A stretch of DNA of 8,004 bases from Candidatus Woesearchaeota archaeon (GTDB lineage: Archaea; Nanobdellota; Nanobdellia; Woesearchaeales; UBA525), in contig DUGD01000002.1 in the NCBI GenBank assembly GCA_013331575.1, positions 959 through 8,962 of the forward strand. The letters run 5' to 3'. The position numbers and the translations under genes were made by a program. The notes below the pieces were generated by a model that did no database searches, had not been told where the DNA came from, and saw only the letters and a program-made list of their open reading frames with translations. This document shows, in pieces, positions 1 through 5,357 of this stretch (the first letter of the stretch is position 1; each line of letters opens with the position of its first letter).

Positions 1-2
1 GA

Positions 3-263
3 CCTGCCGGGCTCGACAACTACACGATCATCATCCTCGCGGTGTTCGGCGTCGTAGTAGGGCTCATGAACATCACCGAGGAAGAGGTGCTTCTGTTCCT
101 GGTCGCGAGCCTCGCGTTCGTCATGAGTGCATCGAGCGTACGCCTCGTCCTCGCGAGCAGCCCATTCATCTCGACGCTCATGAACGGCATCATCATCTTC
201 ACGGCCGCAGGAGCGTTCGTAGTGTCGTTCAAGGCCCTCTTCAAAGTGGCCAAGAGCGAGTAG
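3..263 (+). CDS. Small hydrophobic membrane protein, C-terminal part (5' end outside window)
   Basis: An open frame runs from the left edge to TAG at 261-263, about 86 residues visible. The frame stays open upstream of a GTG at 42 and encodes sensible sequence there (PAGLDNYTIIIL), so the true start probably lies outside the window. Three hydrophobic stretches are visible: TIIILAVFGVVVGLM, VLLFLVASLAFVMSA and GIIIFTAAGAFVVSF. The tail is short and basic (KALFKVAKSE). This suggests a small multi-pass membrane protein with its C-terminus on the basic, probably cytoplasmic, side. Small proteins of this general look occur in archaeal genomes, but I cannot name a family or function. A T-rich tract follows immediately, so the gene ends its transcript. 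It is convergent with the metallophosphoesterase gene. Confidence 0.7.
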   Translation, partial: PAGLDNYTIIILAVFGVVVGLMNITEEEVLLFLVASLAFVMSASSVRLVLASSPFISTLMNGIIIFTAAGAFVVSFKALFKVAKSE

Positions 264-265
264 AA

Positions 266-298
266 ATTCTTTCTTTTCATTCTCTTTTTTTCTTCTCC
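266..298 (+). terminator. T-rich archaeal-type terminator
   Basis: Immediately after the TAG at 261-263 the plus strand carries several T-runs, including a run of eight T at about 284-291, with no GC-rich hairpin before them. Archaeal RNA polymerase terminates on such poly-T stretches. It would end the transcript of the membrane protein gene. No comparable T-run is seen on the minus strand for the convergent metallophosphoesterase gene. Confidence 0.65.
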
Positions 299-308
299 TG
301 TATATTGC

Positions 309-1202
309 TCACTCCAACAAGGAGTCCGCTATCCTCTTCCCGTCACGATAGAAGTCCATACGTTGTATCGCAGACCCGTTCGTCTCGATGATCGTGTAGA
401 CCGCGCCGCCGAAACCCGCATTGACGCAAGTGGTACGGCCGAGTTTACAGTAGCCGAAATACTCGTGCATATGACCGCCGATGCAAAGGAGAGGCGAATA
501 TGAATCGACCATCTCTCGCGCTATGACGCTGCCGAAGTGCTGTCCGTTACGCGGCGATGCAGGGTTGTTTATCTTGTCAAGCGGAGTATTGTACGGCACA
601 TTATGCGTTATGAAGACGACCGGACGCTTCGCTTTCTTGAAAAGAGCGGCGACTTTCTTCCGCTCTGCATCGTACCATTTCTTCCGACGCTTCAACCCCG
701 CGGGGGAATATCGAGCGACATCCTCCGTGTATTGCGGGAATTCAGGCCCCGGAATGATACCATGGCCGATTATCGTGAGCCCTCCGATGGAGACCGCCTT
801 GTGATAGCTGTCGACCACATCATCCAGCCCGCGTATCAGCGTCGCATAGTGGTCCTGTTCCGCAAAAGGCCATCCCTTGACCTCGGGGCCGAACTCCTTG
901 CCAGTCCAATCCCAATTACCAGGGACGACATAGACAGGCACACCTTGACTGTTCAGGAACTCGAGCACCCGACGGCCATCAGCAAGCGAACGCTTGATGA
1001 TAGCGCGAGCGTTCTTCCGTCCAGCGATATCGTACCATTGCGTGTCCTTCTTCGGGTCGGCGAGGCGTTCCTTGAGCGCCTGGAACATGAATCCCTTCGC
1101 CTCGTCGGAGCAGAAGTCACCTGGAGCGATGATAGCGTCGAATTTCTCGGAAGGGATGCAAGGCATCGCACCGTGTAAGTCGCCGATGACGAGGAATTTC
1201 AT
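309..1202 (-). CDS. Calcineurin-like metallophosphoesterase
   Basis: The product is 297 residues with the calcineurin-like metallophosphoesterase motif set in order: GDLHG at 7-11 (metal ligands D8 and H10), PGDF at 27-30 (bridging D29), GNWD at 95-98 (N96), ITHN at 198-201 (H200) and GGHMHE at 242-247. Members are two-metal hydrolases of phosphomonoesters or phosphodiesters. The substrate here cannot be read from sequence. The usual GNHD is GNWD, so the catalytic-helper histidine is replaced by Trp, as in some other members. The open frame extends 22 codons further to 1268, but the ATG at 1200-1202 is preferred. It puts MKFLVIGDLHG at the N-terminus, as the fold expects, and a TATA box lies about 26 nt upstream, implying a leaderless mRNA. 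There is no signal peptide, so the protein is probably cytoplasmic. The stop is TGA at 309-311. The gene lies 72 nt downstream of uvrB on the same strand. Confidence 0.9.
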   Translation of the reverse strand: MKFLVIGDLHGAMPCIPSEKFDAIIAPGDFCSDEAKGFMFQALKERLADPKKDTQWYDIAGRKNARAIIKRSLADGRRVLEFLNSQGVPVYVVPGNWDWTGKEFGPEVKGWPFAEQDHYATLIRGLDDVVDSYHKAVSIGGLTIIGHGIIPGPEFPQYTEDVARYSPAGLKRRKKWYDAERKKVAALFKKAKRPVVFITHNVPYNTPLDKINNPASPRNGQHFGSVIAREMVDSYSPLLCIGGHMHEYFGYCKLGRTTCVNAGFGGAVYTIIETNGSAIQRMDFYRDGKRIADSLLE

Positions 1203-1223
1203 TCTATCGAGTATCCACCATGG

Positions 1224-1231
1224 CATATAAA
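1224..1231 (-). promoter_or_regulatory. TATA box of the metallophosphoesterase gene
   Basis: On the minus strand this reads TTTATATG, close to the archaeal TATA consensus, centred about 26 nt before the ATG at 1202. That spacing places transcription initiation at or next to the start codon. It favours the shorter ORF, because the longer one would have to start upstream of the box. Confidence 0.6.
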
Positions 1232-1274
1232 CCTTATCAGCGATTGCCAGTGCACGATGACGGATCACCGAAAG

Positions 1275-3236
1275 CTATCGCTTCAGTTTCTTCTGCATGA
1301 CGGCGACCCTGTCGCGCAGCACGATGGCGCGTTCGAAATCGAGCGAGTCCGCCGCGAGCTGCATCTCGAACTCGAGTATCTTGAGCTGGTCCTCGAGGGA
1401 TTTGCCGCGTAGCGCCGCGCCAAGTTCTCCAGTCGTATCGCCATCCGCGCGTTCTGTCGCGGGCGCGTCTGGGACCGCCTTGATAATCGTCACCGGCGTG
1501 ATGCCGTGCGCCTTGTTGTACTCTTCTTGCTTCGCACGACGCGCGTGCGTCACATCGATGGCCTTTCGCATCGCATCGGTGATCTTGTCCCCGTAGAGGA
1601 TGACGCGCCCTTTATCATTACGCGCGGCACGGCCGATGGTCTGTATGAGCGACCGCTCGGTGCGCAGGAACCCTTCCTTGTCGGCGTCCAGGATGGCGAC
1701 GAGCTCCACCTCGGGGAGGTCAAGGCCCTCACGCAGGAGGTTGATGCCGACGAGGACATCGAATTCGTCGGCTCGCAATTGCCGGAGTATCTCGGTGCGC
1801 GCGAGCGTATCTATCTCGCTGTGCAGGTAGCGCACCCGCACCCCTGCCTTCGCGAGGTAGTCGGAGAGCTCTTCCGCCATGCGTTTGGTGAGCGTGGTGA
1901 CAAGGCATTTGTTCTTGCGCTCAACAGTATCGCGTATCTCCCGGAGCAGGTCGTCCACCTGGCCTTGCGTCGGGCGCACCGCGACCGTCGGGTCGAGAAG
2001 ACCTGTCGGGCGGATGATCTGCTCGACAACATTGCCCGATACCGAGAGCTCGTACTCGGCGGGCGTCGCAGATACGAAGATGACATGACGCATGAAGCGC
2101 TCGAACTCATCGTACTTGAGCGGGCGATTGTCGTGCGCCGCAGGGAGGCGGAAGCCGTACTCGACGAGGTTCGCCTTGCGCGACCAGTCGCCCTTGAACA
2201 TGCCGTGCGACTGCGGGATGGTCTGGTGGCTCTCGTCGATGATGAGCAGGAAGTCGTCGGGGAAGAAATCGAGCAGGCAATAAGGGGGCTCTCCGTCTTT
2301 GCGGCCGTCGAAGTACCGGCTGTAATTCTCGATACCGTTGCAGTAACCGAGCTCTTTTATCATCGCGAGATCGTAGCTCGTCCGTTGCTTGAGGCGATGC
2401 GCTTCGAGCATCTTCCCTTGTGCCTCGAGCTCGGTGATGCGCAGCTTGAGATCGGCCTCTATTGCGCCTAACGCATTCTTCTGCTGCTCTTCGGTGATCA
2501 CGTAATGCTTCGCAGGGAAGACGACGGTCTCGTCGATATCGGCGACAACGGTCATGTTTATCGGATCTATCTCTTGCAGCGAATCCACCTCGTCGCCGAA
2601 GAGCTGGATGCGCAAGAGCACGTCATCGTATCCGAGCGCGATGTCGATAGTGTCGCCGCGGACGCGGAAATCGCCTTTTTTTGTCAGCTCATCGTTGCGC
2701 GCGTATTGGATGTCGACGAGTTTCCGCAACAAGTCGGAGCGCTTGATAGACTGTCCTTTCTTCAAGGGAATGGAGAGCGCGAAGTACGATTTCGGGTCGC
2801 CGAGGCCGTAGATGCAGCTTATCGAAGACACGACAATAGTGTCCTTGCGCGACAGGATGCTTGCTGTCGCGCGAAGGCGCATCTTGTCTATCTGCGCGTT
2901 GATCTGCGCATCCTTCTCGATGTAGGTATCAGAGACTGGCAAGTACGACTCTGGCTGATAATAATCGTAGTAGCTGACGAAATACTCGACGCGGTTCTTC
3001 GGGAAGAGCCCTTTGAGCTCATGGTAGAGCTGCGCGGCGAGCGTCTTGTTGTGCGCGAGGACGAGCGTCGGTCGCCCGAGCTGCGCGATGACATTCGCCA
3101 TCGTGAAGGTCTTGCCGGAACCGGTGATGCCGAGAAGAGTCTGGAAGCGGTGTTTCGCGTGGCCTTCCACGAGCGCTTTGATAGCGTCTGGCTGCGACCC
3201 TGCAGGCCTGTGCGGGCTCTCGAGCTGGAACTCCAT
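1275..3236 (-). CDS. uvrB: UvrABC excinuclease subunit B
   Basis: UvrB is the damage-verification helicase of nucleotide excision repair. It is loaded on DNA by UvrA and recruits UvrC for dual incision. All landmarks are visible (653-residue form): Walker A GITGSGKT at 36-43; the beta-hairpin that clamps DNA, YYDYYQPESYLP, at 89-100; DESH box at 334-337; SATP at 389-392; helicase motif VI QTIGRAARN at 532-540; and a C-terminal UVR domain at about 614-649 that binds UvrA or UvrC. Length is close to the usual 650-700. The ORF opens at 3254, but the ATG at 3234-3236 is preferred. It starts MEFQLESPHRPAGSQPDAI, matching the family N-terminus, and sits about 28 nt from a TATA box. A start at 3254 would fall only about 10 nt from that box. 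The stop is TAG at 1275-1277. uvrA and uvrC are not in the window. The gene looks intact. Confidence 0.97.
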   Translation of the reverse strand: MEFQLESPHRPAGSQPDAIKALVEGHAKHRFQTLLGITGSGKTFTMANVIAQLGRPTLVLAHNKTLAAQLYHELKGLFPKNRVEYFVSYYDYYQPESYLPVSDTYIEKDAQINAQIDKMRLRATASILSRKDTIVVSSISCIYGLGDPKSYFALSIPLKKGQSIKRSDLLRKLVDIQYARNDELTKKGDFRVRGDTIDIALGYDDVLLRIQLFGDEVDSLQEIDPINMTVVADIDETVVFPAKHYVITEEQQKNALGAIEADLKLRITELEAQGKMLEAHRLKQRTSYDLAMIKELGYCNGIENYSRYFDGRKDGEPPYCLLDFFPDDFLLIIDESHQTIPQSHGMFKGDWSRKANLVEYGFRLPAAHDNRPLKYDEFERFMRHVIFVSATPAEYELSVSGNVVEQIIRPTGLLDPTVAVRPTQGQVDDLLREIRDTVERKNKCLVTTLTKRMAEELSDYLAKAGVRVRYLHSEIDTLARTEILRQLRADEFDVLVGINLLREGLDLPEVELVAILDADKEGFLRTERSLIQTIGRAARNDKGRVILYGDKITDAMRKAIDVTHARRAKQEEYNKAHGITPVTIIKAVPDAPATERADGDTTGELGAALRGKSLEDQLKILEFEMQLAADSLDFERAIVLRDRVAVMQKKLKR

Positions 3237-3260
3237 TGATGACAAGAGATGCATTCCGCC

Positions 3261-3275
3261 TTAAAAGCGTATTCC
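3261..3275 (-). promoter_or_regulatory. Promoter (TATA region) of uvrB
   Basis: The minus strand reads GGAATACGCTTTTAA. The CTTTTAA part acts as a TATA-like element centred about 28 nt before the preferred uvrB ATG at 3236, giving a leaderless or nearly leaderless transcript. The identical 15 bases occur on the plus strand at 5285-5299, upstream of the VKOR gene. Confidence 0.5.
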
Positions 3276-3313
3276 AAGGATGGCCTGTGGAGGAGAACGA
3301 CGACCGGCACACC

Positions 3314-3495
3314 TCATGTGGAGAACCGCCCTCCTGACATGAAGAATTAATCTCGCTGCCTTGGCGTGTTCTCCGAGGCCTGAGTGTGGCGAAGCCCACG
3401 AAAACGAAGTTTTCGGGGCGCTGAGAATTCAATCATGAATTCTCGCGCAAGGAATCTGTGATTCCTTCGCGCCAGGAACATTGTTCCTGCGCGCC
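3314..3495. repeat. Array of consecutive hairpins, partly separated by GCGC
   Basis: At least seven inverted repeats lie end to end. (a) 3314-3342, TCATGTGGAG with CTCC-tg-ACATGA. (b) 3358-3379, GCCTTGG with CCGAGGC, one G-U pair. (c) 3386-3399, GTGGC with GC-c-CAC, which competes with the next. (d) 3394-3419, GCCC-a-CGAAAAC, loop GAA, GTTTTCGGGGC. (e) 3423-3444, GAGAATTC, loop AATCAT, GAATTCTC. (f) 3449-3467, AAGGAATC, loop TGT, GATTCCTT. (g) 3473-3489, CAGGAAC, loop ATT, GTTCCTG. Hairpins e, f and g are separated and flanked by the self-complementary tetramer GCGC at 3418, 3445, 3469 and 3491. Each stem can therefore be extended by 4 bp past a one-base bulge. The stems differ in sequence, so this is not a simple tandem repeat. 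It may be a structured RNA or a DNA element; strand and transcription are unknown. Confidence 0.75.
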
Positions 3496-3712
3496 ACCTT
3501 GCGAGGGCCGAGACCATGTCGTCGATGGCGATGTAACCGCCGCAGCGAAGTCAACACACGAATACGGACGAGAAGGAGTGGCTGACGACCACAGGATTCA
3601 TCGCAGCACCGTGCTTGAGCGACGCACAAAGACATGGACGACAAACGTAAGAGTAGTTGACGAAGAATAACATGGCCGTAGCGACGAAGAGACAGGACAT
3701 CGCAAGAACGAA
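3496..3712. other. Remainder of the uvrB-transglutaminase intergenic region
   Basis: This stretch of about 220 nt between the hairpin array and the next TATA box shows no convincing coding sequence. The open frames that cross it give low-complexity Arg/Ser-rich or mixed translations without family resemblance, and have no start signals. A few weak 4-bp stems occur, for example GGCG with CGCC around 3528-3542 and GTGG with CCAC around 3579-3594. They are near what chance allows at this GC content. I see no tRNA, rRNA or SRP/RNase P signature. Confidence 0.5.
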
Positions 3713-3725
3713 TTTTTATATATAG
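3713..3725 (+). promoter_or_regulatory. TATA box of the transglutaminase-fold gene
   Basis: TTTTTATATATAG is a strong archaeal TATA-type element centred about 26 nt before the ATG at 3745, predicting a leaderless mRNA. The reverse strand (CTATATATAAAAA) is equally TATA-like, so the site could also fire leftwards into the hairpin array. That is possible but not shown. Confidence 0.65.
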
Positions 3726-3744
3726 AACGCATGATAAGAACAGG

Positions 3745-4476
3745 ATGATCATGAAGAAGAGCATGAAACGAAAGACGATGATACAAAAGACGACCTCCGA
3801 TGATTGGACCGTCGCCGAGCGCAAGCTCCTAAAGTCGCTCTCCTCGCCGCAGAAGCTGCAGTCGTTCATCGACGATCTCAAGCCGAATTTCGAGCCTGAC
3901 GGCGACGAGTGCCGTTCCCCTCGCACGGTGCTGCGCACGGGCAAGGCGCATTGCATAGAGGCGGCGATGTTCGCGGCGATGGTGCTCCGCATGCAAGGCC
4001 GCAAAGCGTTTCTCCTCGACCTCATGGCGAACCGCAAGGACGATGACCATGTGCTCGCGCTCTTCCGCGATCCGAAAACGAAAGCTTGGGGCGCTATCGC
4101 GAAGTCAAACCACTATTGCAACGGCTATCGCGATCCAGTATACAAGACCTTGCGTGAACTCGCGATGAGCTATTTCCACGAGTATCTCAATTATGCCGGC
4201 GAGAAGACACTGCGCAGTTTCGCGGGGCCGCTCGACCTCAGACAATTCGACGGCGCGGATTGGATGACGCGGAACCAAAGCGTATGGGAGATACCGAACG
4301 CGCTCGTCGCACTGCCCCATACATCGCTCCTCACGCGCGCACAGGAGCGCAATCTCCGGCCTGCCGACGAGTTCGTGCGACGCATCAACAACATCACGCG
4401 TTTCGACCCGGAAACGGGAGAACCGTTCATGCCAGCGCAAGGCATCCGACGATCGAAGGGCAACAGGAATATGTGA
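3745..4476 (+). CDS. Transglutaminase-like superfamily protein
   Basis: A 243-residue protein whose centre looks like a transglutaminase/papain-fold domain. TGKAHCIEAAMFAAMVLR at 65-82 carries the candidate nucleophile C70 at the head of a helix. It is followed by FLLDLMANRKDDDHVLALFR at 89-108 with the candidate catalytic H102, and then WGAIAKSNHYCNGYRDPVY at 115-133. The third catalytic residue is uncertain: N122, H123 or D130. The conserved look continues through RELAMSYFHEYLNYAGEKTL. Proteins with this core may be peptidases, acyltransferases or non-enzymatic. No substrate can be assigned. The N-terminal 15 residues are Lys/Met-rich with no signal peptide or membrane segment, so a cytoplasmic location is likely. 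The ATG at 3745 is chosen from TATA spacing; the ATG at 3751 is nearly as good. The gene is monocistronic by context, with its own promoter and an A/T-rich tract after the TGA at 4474-4476. Confidence 0.75.
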   Translation: MIMKKSMKRKTMIQKTTSDDWTVAERKLLKSLSSPQKLQSFIDDLKPNFEPDGDECRSPRTVLRTGKAHCIEAAMFAAMVLRMQGRKAFLLDLMANRKDDDHVLALFRDPKTKAWGAIAKSNHYCNGYRDPVYKTLRELAMSYFHEYLNYAGEKTLRSFAGPLDLRQFDGADWMTRNQSVWEIPNALVALPHTSLLTRAQERNLRPADEFVRRINNITRFDPETGEPFMPAQGIRRSKGNRNM

Positions 4477-4484
4477 GCGGATAA

Positions 4485-4500
4485 CTAAAAATATTTTTGT
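4485..4500 (+). terminator. A5TAT5 tract: terminator, or TATA box for the next hairpin cluster
   Basis: Nine bases after the transglutaminase-fold stop codon lies a perfect 12-bp palindrome, AAAAATATTTTT, at 4487-4498. Its T-run could terminate the upstream transcript. Read as a TATA element centred near 4493, it would start transcription at about 4519, which is where the second hairpin cluster begins. Sequence alone does not decide between the two roles. Confidence 0.45.
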
Positions 4501-4517
4501 CGCGGAGCATTTGACTC

Positions 4518-4624
4518 ACGCTCGGAAACGATTTTTCGTTTCCGGCGTCCCAGAAATCTCTGATTTCTGAGGACTCCGTTCCGTGATTTGACGAAATTGG
4601 TCCTGCATGAATCGGACCAATTTC
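4518..4624. repeat. Second cluster of consecutive hairpins
   Basis: Three long inverted repeats follow one another. (A) 4518-4548: ACGC, bulged T, CGGAAACGA, loop TTTT, TCGTTTCCG, GCGT, so 9+4 bp. (B) 4547-4574: GTCC, CAGAAATC, loop TCT, GATTTCTG, bulged A, GGAC, so 8+4 bp; its base overlaps the base of A. (C) 4593-4624: GAAATTGGTCC, ten-base loop, GGACCAATTTC, an 11-bp perfect stem. TTCC at 4579-4582 and GGAA at 4626-4629 could enclose C. The clamp-bulge-stem-small loop design matches the array at 3394-3494 although the sequences differ. No coding frame through this stretch is credible. Confidence 0.75.
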
Positions 4625-4647
4625 TGGAAGAGCTCCAAGGCGACAAC

Positions 4648-4658
4648 TAGATAATATT
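4648..4658 (+). promoter_or_regulatory. Probable TATA box of the exonuclease-like gene
   Basis: TAGATAATATT lies 18-28 nt before the ATG at 4676, with no good Shine-Dalgarno in between (only AAAAGG). The spacing is slightly short for a leaderless start, so the assignment is tentative. Confidence 0.4.
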
Positions 4659-4675
4659 GACCGAAAAGGCGCACC

Positions 4676-5215
4676 ATGATCATCACCATCGATATCGAGA
4701 CGCAGGAGCTCATCCCCGATGACCGACGGCTCGATGCGATGCATGTGAGCGTCGTGGGCGCTATATCCGGCGAAAGAGTGTGGTTCTTCGACGAGAACGA
4801 ACTGCCCGCATTCTTCGCATTGCTCGACGAAGCAGAATTGATAGTCGGACATAACCTCTTCGGTTTCGACTACAAAGTACTGCAGCAGTACGCCGGTTTC
4901 GATGTCGCGATGCGCTACAAGGACAAGACCTACGATATACTGCGTATCCTCGCCCGCAAGACGGACCGCAACATAGGGCTTAGCGACCTCGCGCAACGCA
5001 ACCTATCGCTCGATAAACTAGGAAAAGGCATCGACGCGCCGGAGCTTTTCCGAGCGGGCCGTATCGACGAGCTCAAGGAGTACCTCGCGCAGGATCTGCG
5101 GCTCACGCAATCGCTTTTCATGCATATCGGCAAGCACGGCAGCCTCAAGTACGGCCACATCAATTACAAGGAGCCGGTAGAACGCGCCGTCAACATCACA
5201 CACGATGATCGTTAA
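4676..5215 (+). CDS. DEDDy-type 3'-5' exonuclease-like protein (RNase H fold)
   Basis: A 179-residue single-domain protein with the DnaQ-like/RNase H-fold exonuclease motifs. Exo I is ITIDIET at 3-9 (D6, E8). Exo II is GHNLFGFDYKVL at 58-69 (D65). Exo III is YLAQDLRLT at 136-144, a Y-x3-D pair (Y136, D140), which places it in the DEDDy subgroup. These residues bind two metal ions that catalyse 3'-5' removal of nucleotides. The layout resembles stand-alone proteins related to the exonuclease domain of family B DNA polymerases. No polymerase domain is fused or adjacent. The substrate (DNA or RNA) is unknown; a repair or RNA-trimming role is a guess. The start at 4676 is required because exo I begins at residue 3. 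The stop is TAA at 5213-5215. A hairpin cluster lies directly upstream and the VKOR gene's own promoter downstream. Confidence 0.85.
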   Translation: MIITIDIETQELIPDDRRLDAMHVSVVGAISGERVWFFDENELPAFFALLDEAELIVGHNLFGFDYKVLQQYAGFDVAMRYKDKTYDILRILARKTDRNIGLSDLAQRNLSLDKLGKGIDAPELFRAGRIDELKEYLAQDLRLTQSLFMHIGKHGSLKYGHINYKEPVERAVNITHDDR

Positions 5216-5284
5216 TGCTGACGTCACTGTGGATGGAACGCCACTCAATGCATCGAGCACCGATCGGGATTTAGGAGTCATTCG

Positions 5285-5300
5285 GGAATACGCTTTTAAA
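5285..5300 (+). promoter_or_regulatory. Promoter upstream of the VKOR-like gene
   Basis: GGAATACGCTTTTAAA contains the same 15 bases as the uvrB promoter on the other strand. With the TATA-like CTTTTAAA near 5297, transcription would start at about 5323 and leave a purine-rich leader of about 35 nt. A second weaker candidate, GATAAAAG at 5335-5342, is about 20 nt from the ATG, rather close for a leaderless start. Confidence 0.5.
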
Positions 5301-5357
5301 CAGAACGAAGAGACAGGAAGAAAGAGGGATACGAGATAAAAGAGAGACAAGACATGC

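Noticed and set aside
537..1178. Plus-strand open frame opposite the metallophosphoesterase
   Set aside because: It is antisense to a gene with the complete metallophosphoesterase motif set. The translation shows no domain.
1506..2471. Long plus-strand open frame opposite uvrB (321 codons)
   Set aside because: It is antisense to a clear uvrB with all motifs. Its translation is a codon-complement shadow rich in Val/Arg/Glu/Leu, with no family look or promoter.
2505..3239. Plus-strand open frame of 244 codons opposite the uvrB N-terminal half
   Set aside because: It is another shadow of uvrB with the same antisense composition. It has no start signals.
3399..3489. Intrinsic bacterial-type terminators
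   Set aside because: None of the stems is followed by a T-run on either strand, and several adjoin each other directly.
3314..3495. CRISPR array or tRNA gene
   Set aside because: The stems are not identical repeats and no constant-length unique spacers exist. No cloverleaf with T-loop or anticodon features can be drawn.
3458..3670. Small plus-strand open frame (70 codons) after the hairpin array
   Set aside because: It starts inside a hairpin, has no ribosome binding site or TATA box at the right distance, and its translation is compositionally random.
3429..4037. Minus-strand open frame across the hairpin array and the start of the transglutaminase-fold gene
   Set aside because: The translation is Arg/Ser/Leu-rich and mixed in quality. 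It overlaps a convincing plus-strand gene and terminates inside the hairpins.
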